Source: Tetrahymena thermophila SB210 (Eukaryota > Ciliophora > Oligohymenophorea > Hymenostomatida > Tetrahymenidae). From it: a stretch of DNA of 64,000 nucleotides. Shown one piece after another: positions 36,875 through 49,271 of this stretch; the stretch's first letter is position 1; every line of letters begins with the position of its first letter. Location of the stretch: contig NW_002476250.1 of NCBI RefSeq assembly GCF_000189635.1, positions 372,001 to 436,000 of the forward strand, in the 5' to 3' direction. The translations under genes were made by a program, and so were the position numbers. The notes beneath the pieces are model-generated. The model worked only from the letters and a program-made list of their open reading frames with translations, did not search any database and was not told the DNA's origin.

Positions 36875-37943
36875 TCATTTATAACTTATAAAGATAATCA
36901 TAACCACTAAAACTACTATTAAGATAAATAGCATATTAAAATTGTTTTTGTTCTTTTTATCAAGATTTTATTTTGCTCTAACTAATTCTTTATTTGTATC
37001 TCTAAATAAATTTAAAAAATAGCCATTTAATTCTATTTTTTTTTGAATCAAAGATTTACTTTGTATTTGAGAAAGTGCTTTCAATATGTCCATCTATTAC
37101 CTTTAATTACTAACTTTATTATGCAGTTATATTATCTATTTGCTAATAGATAGTATGAACCTATTTAATTAATAATAATATTTGAATAAACAGCACTTAT
37201 TTATATTGTTTGCTTACAGCTCTCATTTATCTATGTGCATTTTCCATTCTCTCTTTTCTTTAATCTAATGTTTCTTCGTATAACTTTAAAAAAGTATTTG
37301 TTAATATCCAAATTAATATATTAATTATATTTTACAATAAAATCCATGTCATTCATAACTTATTTTTCCTATAAAAAACCATTTTCTTCATCTTTTTTTA
37401 AAATTATATGAATGAAAATCAAAGGAAATTACAATAAATTTAATTTATACCATCTTCTGCTTCTTAGTGCTACTATCTTATTAATTCTTGAAGTTTTTAC
37501 TTTGAAGCATTTATTTTTTTTTGAAACATTTATAACTACTTTTCGCACTACAGTATATATCCTTTATTTTGGTTTTTTTTATCTCTGGCTATCTCTCTAT
37601 TTGTATATGTGTGCTTTAATCAAATAAATATTTACAAAATATAACTTTCAATTTACTGTTATAAAATATTTTTTATTTTTTTCATTAGCTTTTCGTTCTC
37701 TTGAATAATTTGATTGTTTTCTTCTACATTACAGCAATCTCCATAGTTTTATATCTAAATGTTTTTTTAAATTTCTGCAAACAAACTTTGCACTTCGCTA
37801 AAGAATCCTATTTTATTTTTGATATGAGTACATAATATTTTAGTTAAACTAAATCTACCATCTTCCTAGCTTTTTTAATTTTTTCCATTCTATAAATTTG
37901 ATGTATTAAGCCTATTTTCTTTTGAACTTTATTGGAAGGACAT
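36875..37943 (-). CDS. tail-anchored SNARE, syntaxin (Qa)-like
   Basis: Membrane-fusion protein. Start 37943 (MSFQQSSKENRLNTSNLQN), stop 36875. Exons are separated by short AT-rich introns, several with phase-compatible GT-AG pairs. The N-terminal and middle parts are helical (FFSEVQSLFAEIQKNIQIQN; ENNQIIQENEKLMKKIKNIL; ASKQKLQELIRQQHQEAEDG). The last exons join to a SNARE helix: QQLKVIDGHIESTFSNTK then DTNKELVRAKQNL, with the conserved central Gln and regular hydrophobic heptads. It is followed by a basic spacer and one C-terminal transmembrane helix (MLFILIVVLVVMIIFIS) then YK-stop. That tail-anchored layout and the IDxHIExT pattern point to a Q-SNARE, most like syntaxins of ER/Golgi type. 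The exact subclass is uncertain. The N-terminal exon borders are approximate. Confidence 0.72.
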
Positions 37944-38501
37944 ATTATCAATTTTTTAACTTGAAGATTATGATTAAAAAACACAATTAATTAATATTAA
38001 TTACAAATTTAACTATTTTTTTTTTGATAACAAAAGATAATCAATTAATTAAAATACTTGAGCATATTATAATAATTTTTAGTTCTTTGGTATTAGTAAA
38101 ATTACATAATTTTTACGAAAACAGAAAAGTTTTCTTTAAAAACGTCTTTCTGTTAATGATTTGAACAATTTGATGAGAAGTAATTCAGATTCTGATTAAA
38201 TTGACAATTAACATAAAGATATTCTAATTTAAATTTTAAAAGAAATAAAAATTGAGTAATTAAATTAAATTATTTAGAAGAGGAAAATACATAAATAGAA
38301 AATAGAATATTAATTTTTGTAATATACTTATTTATTTATTTATTTATTTTAGATTATTTATTTATTATTAATTTATATATAAATTTTTGTTTAATTAAAA
38401 TAAAGATAATACATTATATCAATCAATCTATCTATCCATCAATTTAATTTAGTTTCACTTTATTTAAATTTATCTTAAAGGGCTATATAGCCAAAGCAAA
38501 A
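37944..38501. other. intergenic, SNARE upstream region
   Basis: AT-rich. It contains a (TTTA)n run at about 38328-38350 and CAATCAATCTATCTATCCATCAA near 38420-38442. Presumed promoter side of the SNARE gene. No gene was seen. Confidence 0.5.
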
Positions 38502-39056
38502 ATGGTATTTATAGCAATCAAAAAAGGAGATATCTCAAAATTAGTTCTTGAATGCTTACTTATTGTTTTCAATAAATATATTAGTTTTTTCCCAACTTTT
38601 CTTAATAGTTTAGCAGCTTATAGTAAATTTATAGGCAAAAATACACTAACTAATTATTTACCCTCACTAGAATTATATATAATTAAATGTTTTTATATAA
38701 CTAATATATTTATATTTAGAAGAAAAGGAGTATTTATTCGTTTTATATTATAATTAGTTTAATTATTTATTAAAGGTTTAAAAATAAATGATCTTATAAC
38801 TTATCATCTATCATTTTTATAGTAGGTATGGAGGTAGAGAGAGAGAAAGATGTCTTTTTATTTACAATTAAATTCATTTAACTCATACTATCTGTGCTTT
38901 AGATTATACTGTATCACACTTGGTAGATTTTTTTTCAATTCTTTTGCTTAATTTATACAACTTTTTATAAAAAAATGTATTAAATAAACTTTCCAAAATA
39001 AATTAATAAAATTTATTTAAATAATATTTTGTTTAATTAAAGTTTTTTTAATTTGA
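38502..39056 (+). CDS. doubtful open frame, 184 codons
   Basis: ATG 38502 to TGA 39054-39056. The first 83 codons contain no TAA or TAG at all, which is unusual both for spacer and for this genome's real genes, where Gln is often TAA/TAG. They read as a hydrophobic protein (MVFIAIKKGDISKLVLECLL; FFPTFLNSLAAYSKF). After that the frame turns into Phe/Ile/Lys/Gln-rich sequence like translated spacer. It may be a small membrane protein, a fragment of foreign or organellar origin, or chance. No family recognised. Confidence 0.25.
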
Positions 39057-39084
39057 AAATTTTGTTTTTTTCAATTTTTTTGTT

Positions 39085-40779
39085 TCAATTTCCAATCATT
39101 ATTTTAAATGCCTCAAAAACAAACTGTAACGAATTTTTAATTTATGGATTTTTAATAAAAAAAATTAAATTACGTTCACTTGGATTGATGTTAAACCTTG
39201 CTGCATGCTTTGTAATATAATTCACGTCCTCTTTTACCATTTCTTAAATTTTATCTTTTTAATTTAAAAACTTATTTTCTTTTGCAGTTCTGCGCATCAT
39301 CATAACATCTGCTAAATAATCTCCACTATTCTAACTGTTAAATCCTCCATTTCTTATAGGCTGATCATAGCAATCATATTTACTTTAATTTTTATAAAAA
39401 TCATTTATTGTAAGTCTTTGCTTTGAGTTATTGTTGTTATTTTGACTATTAGCTGCACTTATATAGTTACTGTTAGGTAGAGAATTCAAAGGAGGTCCTT
39501 TATTATAGAAACTATTTCTAAATGCTATGTGATTTTCAAAAGATGATGCACCGTTAGCTGCATCATAGTTATTTAAAATATTATTATTGTTAGGTTATTG
39601 AATCTTAAATTTTTTTGTGGTATTATTGAACGTTGTTCTCATTATTGGATTTTCCTCTGATGGAGAGTTAGGCTCAGCTATCTCTTTGGAGAGTCTTCTC
39701 TGCTGAGAGTGTCCTAAGTTAGATTGTCTTTTAAAAGTATGAAGTGGACTTTGGCTTCTATTGGCCTTTCTGTTTGTAGTATTTGCTGCAGCATATAAAT
39801 ACGTATTCGGACTATTGTTGTTACAGCTTGGTGGTAATCCATTATTTCCGTTTATATTTTAATGGTTTTAAGAATAAAAATTGTGACCAGTAGATGAAGG
39901 CTGATATTATGCAGTTATTTTTGTATGAATAGAACTCATGTTTGAAATACAATTGTAACCTCCTTATTACTAATTATTAGGATTATTCCCATTTGCGTTT
40001 ATGTTATTAGATATAAAATTTGCATTTGTCTGAAGCTATCCTCCTTAATTTGCAGGCGAATTAACTTTTATGTTATTCTAAGTACCTACAATTTAACTTT
40101 AATTTTAGTTAATTTACTAGTTAGAGAAAAGAAGTGAATTATTGTTAGATGTAGAATTACTACTGCCAACAGTTGAAGCAATAGATGTATTTTATATTGA
40201 ATGAGGATTAGAAGTGTTAGTTTTTTTGCTGGATTGACTATTTTAAACAATTTATTAAGTGACAAATGGCTTGTGCAATGTTTTCTTAAAATATTTATCA
40301 CGAATCTTTTTTTATATTTGATCTTCATTTGAAATAGATATTTTAATATTCTCTGAACTCCCAAGTTTTTATGCAGATTTATTTTATTAATTAAGATCAT
40401 TTTCTTTTTATGACTTATTTTATTCTTCTGGTTTTAATGAGTATTTTTATTTTAGCACTTTTCTTTAATTTTTATTGTCGTTAGTATCGTAATCCTCAAA
40501 ATCATCCACAGCACTGGAAGGATCTTAATTCTCATTTTATAAACTACTTACTTCCTACTTCTATTATTTTTCTCCTGATAGCTAAGGACTTTTAGGATTA
40601 GCTCTGCTATTCTTACTCTCGCCTTCTTTTTTTACCTACTTTTTTGAAGATGATAAATTCATTTATCCTGCTAATCTCTTTTTCTTTCTTTTTTTGTTTT
40701 CTTCATCATCTTCTTCCTCCTCTTCATCACTCTCCTCATGAATTTCAAATTCATCAGTATCATATTCCTCTTCTACCAT
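39085..40779 (-). CDS. Asn/Ser/Gln-rich low-complexity protein
   Basis: Not recognised. An uninterrupted frame of 564 residues, ATG 40779 to TGA 39085. Residues 1-45 are very acidic then basic (HEESDEEEEEDDEENKKRKK), which could include a nuclear localisation signal. The next ~100 residues are charged and Gln-rich with SPQLSGE-like phrases. Most of the remainder is Asn/Ser/Gln-rich (INQNQSQIVGTQNNIKVNS, ANFISNNINANGNNPNNQQQ), with basic Ser-Pro patches (NRSQSPLHTFKRQS) that look like kinase sites. The last ~100 residues are more structured (GDYLADVMMMRRTAKENKFL; MVKEDVNYITKHAARFNINP). Such layouts are common in ciliate regulatory or RNA-associated proteins; no domain supports a function. The start is the first in-frame ATG after an upstream TGA. 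Confidence 0.75.
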
Positions 40780-41340
40780 ATTTTCATTATATTCTAAGTT
40801 TTTTTTATCGAAATTAGATTGGCTATTCCTTTTGTTTACCTATTTGAATTATGAATTATTTCATTAATCAAAAAAAAAAAATGTAAAAGATGCAAATTTG
40901 AAAGCAGTTTTCATAATAAATTTGCTAAAAAATGCCAACTCAGATTTTCAACTAACAAAAAATTATTATTATTAGCGAACTTTTTTAATTTATAACTATT
41001 CTAATGAAGAAGAATGAATAACTAAAAACAAGCAGATAAACTAACAAAAAAACTAAATTCCTATAAGGGTTTGCTTGTTTGCTTATTTAAGAATTTGATG
41101 AAATAAGAAAGAGAAGAATAATAAAGTTTTATAAGAAACTAAGAAGATTAAAAAATTTTGTAATAATTAAATTGATTTGATTAAGATATTGGTTTATTGA
41201 GTCTCACTTAATATTTCATTTAAAATTTAGTGATTCTATTTCAATAATATTTTTAATATTTTGTTTGTTTGTTAGTTTGATTGATTGTTTGTTTGTTTCT
41301 ATTTATTTATTTTATTTACCCCATTTTCTAATATTCAAAT
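40780..41340. other. intergenic, 0.55 kb
   Basis: AT-rich spacer between two minus-strand genes. Plus-strand frames near 41265-41530 lie opposite the 3' end of the next gene and are shadows. No feature was seen. Confidence 0.5.
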
Positions 41341-42260
41341 TCATTTTTTGCAAACAAAAAATTCTTCTGCTTAAACATGTTTTGCTAAATATTTTACCTA
41401 GCTTTCAAATTTTTCAGACTTCTATCTTAAATTATTTTTATCTTGCAAATCATCATCTATTATTTTTATATCGCTCAGCTAGAAAGACTAAGGGAATTTA
41501 CTGCGTGATGGTGCATTATTGCCATCAGTAACTTTTTAATTTACTAATTAATTTCCTTAACCATTTCCCTCTTCTTATGGTACTTGTTCATAATCTTTAG
41601 CATTTTAGAAGTATTATTCTAAAGTTATTCCCTTAGAAAACGAATTTTAGCGCTTATTTTAGTAAAATCCTTAAGACGTTGAACTAAATTATTAATTTTG
41701 CTAAATAACAATGGACTACTTCGGTGTTTTTTATTGATAATTTTATTCACTATTTTTTTAATCTTGATGCTTATTTTATCTGAAGTTAAAGCCTGTTATA
41801 TTCATCATTCCCTTTTATTGCATCAAATTATCATTATACCCCATTGCATTTTGATATCCTTAAGTTTATTAACTCTAACTCTCATTATTATTACTATGAA
41901 AACCTGTTAGAGTTTTGTTGAATTTATTCTGAGCACCTCGCTAGCATTTTGATGTCTCAGGTCTCATCTTTTTTAATAAATAAAAAAATAAATTAGCTTA
42001 TGAATTTATTCGCAAAGATTGTCGCAAGCTATTTTAAAAGTACTCAATTTGCTAAGTTTTACAAAAAATTGCTTTATCTCTTTTCAATATAATATATTAG
42101 ATTTAATGCTTAATTCATAAATAATAGGCATATTCCCATAATTTCTTATTATAATGGCTAGCTCACTATGCTATAGACTCATATTAAGTTAATTTTTTTT
42201 GAATTTTAATGAGTATATTACTTCAAATTGAAATGCCTGAGCCTCTATTGTAGATGCCAT
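41341..42260 (-). CDS. Gln/Asn-rich protein, 5' end uncertain
   Basis: Not recognised. The 3' part is a solid open frame from about 42040 to TGA 41341. With the in-frame ATG at 41967 it gives 208 residues: MRPETSKCQRGAQNKFNKTL, then Gln/Asn-rich sequence, then KGITLEQYFQNAKDYEQVPQ and a more charged helical end (FESQVKYLAKHVQAEEF then FVCKK). Upstream, another coding-like start at 42260 (MASTIEAQAFQFE) precedes a probable intron (GTAATATAC...). Further exon-like pieces lie at 42180-42050, but phases cannot be resolved by eye. The gene may therefore start at 42260 with two or three introns. No membrane segment or known domain. Confidence 0.5.
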
Positions 42261-44780
42261 ATCTTATTCTTTTAAGAATTTTTGAATAACTTAACTAATT
42301 GTAAGGTTATCAAGAGTTTTATAGTGTACTTTTATATATAATTAAGCTTAAAAAAATTATATAAACTAATATTGAATTTATCTTCCTTTATTATTTAGTT
42401 TTTTTGCCTATTAACTCTGATCGATTTCTTTTTAGTGGTTATCTTTTTATTTACAAATATTCTTAATACTAACAATTTTTACTAAAATAAATTTTCTATC
42501 ATAATAATATGATTATGTTAATTATTAGATTTCATCTGAAATCTACAAAATTTATAAAGAAATTAATCAATGAGTGAATGAATGAATGAATCAATCAAGT
42601 ATTTTTAATTACTTTACATCTAAATATTACTTAAATAATATAAAATATTAATATTCTTTCTAATTACTTATCAAAATCTAACATACTTCATTTCAAAACT
42701 ATTTTTTACTCCATTTTATCTAAATGCTACTAATTTTATTTCTTAAAAGTTTGATAATTCTAAACAAGTTTAAAATTAAAATAGTTATTAAAACTTTTAC
42801 AAATCAAAATTTGCTTTAAAAAATATCTAAAATTAAATAAAATTCTATTATTTTTTATAATAAAAAAAAATATAATTGCTGTAATTAAAGAATAGGAATT
42901 TTCGAAAAAGATTTTGCATATGCTTAACTAATTCTACCAGCATAAATTATAATAAAACTCATTAAAAATATTAATAAATGTAAAATAAAAAGAAATAGTT
43001 TTAGGAAAATTTAAAATTTAATTTTAATTAAAGTTTATTTTTTAAACCTAATAGATTTAAATTTTAATTGATCAAAGATTAGTATCTTAAAATTCAAAAT
43101 ATGAAATTTTTTAATTAAACAAATGATTAATACACTACTATATTGTCTAGCTTAAAAAGTTTGGAATAGTATTTTTACTAAAAGAATTAATAATAATATT
43201 AAGAATAATGATATTCTATCATATAAAGTGTGTGTATATAGAAAGAGAGTACTTCTAATTTTTAAATATATATTATATCATTTTATTAGCACTCTTTAAT
43301 TATATCGTAAAATGTATTTTTGATTTATTCAATATTCCACACGTATTGAGCTGATGATATATTATATATAATAATATTATTTTTAAAATATTGTAATTTA
43401 ATTTTTATAAAATCGATCTCCCTACATATAGGTATTAATTTTTCTAATTTATGTCTCTATAGAGGAAGTATCCGTTAAATTATTTTATAGATTAAGAATA
43501 ATTAAGAGTGACAATAAAAGAAGATTTAAAATAGAAGTATTTAAATAAAATTATTTTTAATTTCTAATTATCAAAAATTTTATAAAATTATAATTTGGAG
43601 GTTTTAAATTAATTTTTATAAATTAAAATTTTATGAAATAAATAATTTTGAATTTAATCAATAAAAAATTTAGATTTAAATTAAGTATAAATCCAAATTT
43701 GTTTTGCTAAATTAAAATTTCAGTACAATTTATTTAAAGTTTTATTTTGCTTTAAAATGAATCTAATTTATTTATTACTAAAACAAATAAATAAGTATAT
43801 TTAAAGTAAAACTAAAAACTGTTAAATAATTACTTAATAAACTGATTAAAAACATATGAAAAAAAATATATTTTATTATTTTAAATAATAAACTTGAGTT
43901 AAATTCTATCTATATCAATTGAATTATAAAATTTCTTTTAAATTCTTATCAATCATTAATTATTTTAATGTAAAATAAATGTTCCAAAAATATTGGTATC
44001 TTTTGAATTTAATTTAAAATGAAATATCATCTAGTTACATCTCATTAATTTTTCAAATATCTTTTAACGCCCTACAATTTTTTAGTTAATTTTAATCATA
44101 ATATTTTTATATTACTAGAAAATAATTTACAGATACAATATAAAATAAATGAAAATTACTAGTTTACTCCTCATTAACATCATTGTAATTTAGGGTTTTA
44201 AAATTTATATGCATTAAAAAATTAATAATATTCCATTTTAAGGTTCATTTTTTGATAAAAAAACTCCTTGTGTAAAATAAAAAAACTAAGAGTATCTTAA
44301 TTAACTTTTTTCTGAAAATATCTTTTAAAGAAAATCTAAGTGATTCGTACTTAAACTTTTTGGTCTGAAATGAACAAATAAATATTAATGAAGAAAAATT
44401 TTAAGTGTAGATCGGAGAAAATTAAAGATAGAAATTAGTGTTAATCACAAATAAACAAGTTGGCAAATACGTTTTTTAAAATCAATGATATTGATTTACT
44501 TTATAAAGATATCTAAATTCCTATTTAATTGAATATCAATTAATATAATTATTAACTTTACTTAGATTAATTCAATTAATTTTATTACTTATCCATAGTA
44601 AAAAATCCTTGATTTCGGGCACTTATAAAGTTGATTAATAGGAAATAAGAAATTTTATTTAAAAGGATCATTTTTTGTGATTGATTATAAATATTTTGTA
44701 AATAAAATTGAATCTTTTACATAAAAATCAATAAAAAAATTATTCAATCAATAAAAAATATTACAAATAGCTTCAATAAA
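42261..44780. other. intergenic, 2.5 kb, longest spacer
   Basis: Divergent spacer between the minus gene at 42260 and the plus EF-hand gene at 44781. Very AT-rich, with a GAATGAATGAATGAATCAATCAA run near 42573-42595. No coding, tRNA or repeat family could be supported. Upstream control sequences of both genes should lie here. Confidence 0.5.
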
Positions 44781-47683
44781 ATGTCAGACTTAAACTTATT
44801 TTCCGAAATTGTTAAAACTCTTGACTTTTCTAACGCCTCTAAGGACCGTCTACTTTAGTTCATTTAGCAAAGAGACTAAAGAGTCATTTCTGCTTTGACA
44901 AGTTTCATAAAATCTAGAGAGTCAGCTGTCTAAGATGCTCAAAAGCATTAAGCAATGGTTTAGTTAAAGAGAGAATTAGAAGTTGTTTTGTTCGGAAGAG
45001 CTATTAATGCTTAAAATGTAACAACTACCTAAATAACTTACACTACCAACGTCTCAAACACTCCTTATAGTCCTTCATAAACACCTTACACTGTTCCTAC
45101 TACCGCCGGTATTACTTATACTCCTACTACTACAACAACAAATACTTATACAACAGGTATTTCTTCTATTCCTGCTTCCAGTACTGGAAACATAGGTGGA
45201 GTGTCTTCTTACACCACCTAAACTTACAATATTCCATCAACAACTTTATATTCAAACTAAACATATGGAGCCTCAACCTTACCTACTAATACCGCAGCAA
45301 CAACAACAACAACTAATTACACTGCAAATTAAGTAAGATAAGTAATAAATTTATTTTCAAATAACTTTTTTTAAATGCCAAGGATATATTAAATGATCTT
45401 CTTCTTTTTATAAAAAGCCCAACTCTAACTCAAACTCTGCTTCTAATGAATATTATGCTAACTTGATGGCTTAGTATTAGAATTAAGGTGCCACTGCAGG
45501 TAATGGTACTTCAAATTAAAGCTAATAAGAAGATGGTGATGATAAAGTAAAGAGAGCAGCAGCTAGAAATTAACTTCCAAATTACTAGGCTACTTCAGTA
45601 TAAACAAAATCAATGAAGAATGAGGTGGAATACGATAACAAAATTGAGAGTATTAGAGCTTAACACAAGCCAAAATAGGATTAAAAAATTTAGGTTAATG
45701 TTAGACAAATTTAAAAGGAGTAATAGAGACTTAAAGAGTTTACAGAGAAATGGTAACCAGGCCAACCTTTACACAAAGATTTGTATGAACTTTTCTATAA
45801 AATTGTTAACGAACTTGATTTCGCAACTTTTTTATCTCTCCGTCATAAGCTCCACATTGATGAAATTGGTGTCAAAGATCTTGTTAAAGGTTAATAGGAA
45901 ATTCTTAAGGCAAAACTTGAAAACAAATAAACTGGTATTAATCCAAACGAATTTCTTACCTTGATGAGCGCTGGATCTCTTAACACAGAGGATGTATTCT
46001 ACTTGTTACAAGTAAATTAATTATCTATAATAAAAATCAATCAACATGTATTAAAAATTATGAGATCCTCTATCCAAGCAATAGAGTAATAGAAAATAAA
46101 TAATTCAAAAATAAAAGAAAGAGGTTTAGAGATTAGTTAATTGGTGATTTTTCAATTAACTTTGTTGTTTATTTCAATATTTAAGATTATATTTTGATGA
46201 TACAACAATTAATTTCTTTTCAAAAAAAAAGATTTGTTATTAATAAAATTTATTCACCTTTAAAACAAATTAAATAGATCTTTTTCTACCTTGATTTCAA
46301 TAACAACGGTTTATTGGATGCTGATGAAATTTTACTTGGTTTTGTCATGCTCTCAAACTCCTCAGAAAAGGAAAAGCTTGAAGCCGCATTTACAATTGTT
46401 GATGAAGATGGATCTGGTACCCTTGATATTTCCGAAATGACTACCTACATGAGAAGTGTTATTCGTATGGGTGATGGCCGTAGAGTTAGTTAGGATGTAA
46501 ATAATTTATTAATATTTTTTTCTGTTTGATTTAAAAAACCCCCACATTGAACAATTTTAATAAAATAACGAAATAGAAATTAAATTTATTAGCTAAATTA
46601 AATCTAATGACTTTAATATAAATTTAAATATAAGATTTTAAAGATTTATTTAAAAAAATATATTAATAATAATAATATTTAATCTAGATGGCTTTTGAAC
46701 ATGAATTCTTAATTGAAAAAATTGCTGCTGCAACCGCTTAGGGTATCTTCAAAGAAATGGATCTTAACTTCGATAATCGTATTTCATATGAAGAATTCAT
46801 CGTATGGCACAATCTCCACGGAACAGATATTGAAGGAATAAAAGAAGAATAGGTACACGTCTAAAAAATTTTGGCTGAAGCTAAAAAGGATAGAAACGAA
46901 AAGTTGTTGAAATTCAATGCTTTTACGTAATACATCAGATTTATTTTTTAATTCTTTATGAAATATTTATTTATTATTTACTATTTATGTAAAGCAAATA
47001 AAATGAAGACTATCAAAAGATTACAAACGAAAGACTTTAAAAAGTATTAGATTCTAAATTAAACGAATCAAGCATCAATACTTTCAGATAAAAATTACAA
47101 CTTTAAGATGTTAAATTTTTGGATGCAGTTCATTTCCTTAAAGAATATAAGGTTTCTGAAAGACTTGGTTTTGGTGCTTTCTTCTAATTTATGAAAGAGC
47201 TATACGTAAAGTGCTCTGTTAATATTGACTTAAATGCTCTTAAAAATGTAATAAATTAAATTTAATAGGCTTAGATTTTTAAAAATAACAAACAATATTT
47301 ATAATAAATAAAAGGAATTAACTGACTTTTACAGTGCTATTGATATCGATAATAATGGATTTATTGACTGGAATGAAATTCTTGGTGCTTTCTCTTTACT
47401 TTGTACTGGTACAGAAAATGAAAAAGTCAGAGGTATTTTTGACGTTTTTGATCAAAATGATGACCAAATATTATAATTCAATGAACTCTATACTCTTTTC
47501 TAATCCTCCTTTAATCTTATCTTCATGAGAAATCCTGATTCTGAATTAGCCAGATAGGATCCTGCTAAATTAGCTTTCTCCATGGCTCTTTCTGCTTTTA
47601 CTGATAACAATCTTGATCCATATACTCATGGTCTCGATTTAAATACCTTCTCAAACTGGTATAAGAAATTCGATATCATTTGA
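44781..47683 (+). CDS. five-EF-hand calcium-binding protein
   Basis: About 741 residues from six exons: 44781-45332, 45418-46011, 46278-46496, 46688-46926, 46995-47247 and 47315-47683. The N-terminal ~75 residues are helical (SEIVKTLDFSNASKDRLLQF). Then comes a Thr/Pro/Ser-rich linker (TPYTVPTTAGITYTPTT). The C-terminal half has EF-hand loops with ligand spacing intact or nearly so: DFNNNGLLDADE, DEDGSGTLDISE, DLNFDNRISYEE, DIDNNGFIDWNE and DQNDDQILQFNE. The first, second and fourth have full Asp/Asn/Glu ligand sets. The third lacks the Gly at loop position 6 and has Asp-Asn-Arg instead. EF-hands bind calcium and change shape to act on partners; the Thr-rich linker suggests an extended tether. 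No transmembrane segment. The 44781 ATG has an AATAAAATG context. The gene is isolated by long spacers on both sides. Confidence 0.92.
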
Positions 47684-49271
47684 AAATTTTGTGTTTATTA
47701 GCTAATAAAATAAATTAATTTTTGTGACTTTATAAATTATATATATGTTTTCTATTCGTGTTTTCTTAAATAATTTTTTATTAAGAATAATTTCAGATTT
47801 TCAAAATTTTAAATAAATTTATTTGATCGATTGATTGATAGATAGATATATAAATTTTTTATAAGGTTGAGTTTTCTTAGAATACAATTTATAATTGTTT
47901 CTATTTATTTGAATCTATTTGTTTTCTGATAGAAAATTTATAATTTTAATAGAAATTTGTATTTAAGACAAATTAAAAATATGCTTTCATAATAATTGAT
48001 ATTAAAAACAAACTTACTTACGAATGCGTTAGAAACCAATAAAAAATTAAAATTATTTGTATTTTTTTAATCACAAATTTTCAACTTTTAACAAGTAATA
48101 AATTTTTCCATTTTTAACTAAAGAAAAAGTAAAAAAGCATTATTTTATTAAAAAATGTAAGCAAATACAATTTCTTTGTAATTTAGTTTGAATTATAAAC
48201 AAAAACTAGAAATATTTAAATTTATAAAATATCAAATTTTTATGGTATTTTTATAAAATTTATTTGTTTTTAATTCTTTTTTTTGGTAGTTTTTTATTTT
48301 TAAAAGGAGATAAATAAACATCTTCCCAAAAGAGATTTATGAGTAAAAAAAATATCAAAATATTTTGAAAGATAAAATAAAAAAAATTATTTATCAATTT
48401 TGTAATTTGAAATAATTTTGCTTTTTCTATAAAGAATTTTAGAAAATGTAAATAAGCTATATATAGTTGGAAACTATTAGAGAAGGTGAGAGATTTTAAT
48501 GTTGATCACACACAATTTATTTTTATTTAAATCTTACAAGAATCAAATAATTAATTTGTTTATAGATTATGTAAGTTGGTAGCTATAAGTAAGAGAAATG
48601 AAAGAAAAATAATAATTAGAAATATAAGAAGAAAATGTTTGAAAAAAAAAAAATTTGTTGATACAATTTGATGAGTAAAAATATAAAGCAACAACCAAAA
48701 AAATGAGATATATGGCTACATTACTTATTCTTATAAGCAATATTGAAGCAACAAATTTGTGAATATATAATATTAGTAAATTCTAACCTCTGAAAAAGAT
48801 ATTTAAAGGTTTAATTTATCAAGGAAAATAGTTTGTATGATCAACTAAATTGAAAAAAATAAATTAAATCAAAAAACAAATATTAAAAAAGTAAAAATAA
48901 CTACAAAAGAAAAAGAAAATAAAAACTGCCTGCAACTTAAGAAGGCTGTAAATCGCTTTATATTAACTAAACTAAATTAACTAATACTATTACTATAAAT
49001 ACTTTCAACAGGAAAATAATAACTAATACTTATACTAATTCTACTTCTATTCTCTCTAAAATTGTGCTTTTGCTAAATAATACTTTAATTATAATCAATA
49101 ACAACTAAGCCCAGTAAGTGTGAAGTGTAGGTAAAAACTGATTTGATTTATAACTTAAATTCATTCCAAATAGAATAAATAATAAGTGTTAACTCTTTGT
49201 AAGAATATCACCATCAATCGTAAATAATAATAGCTCAAATAATAATTTTAACAACAAAAAAAGTTTGAAAA
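47684..49271. other. intergenic, 1.6 kb
   Basis: AT-rich spacer between two plus-strand genes. It includes GATCGATTGATTGATAGATAGATA near 47825-47848. GC rises slightly at 48900-49260 without a convincing frame and may be the 5' leader of the next gene. No feature was seen. Confidence 0.5.

Noticed and set aside
41265-41910. Two plus-strand hydrophobic frames
   Set aside because: They overlap the well-supported Gln/Asn-rich minus-strand gene at 41341-42260.
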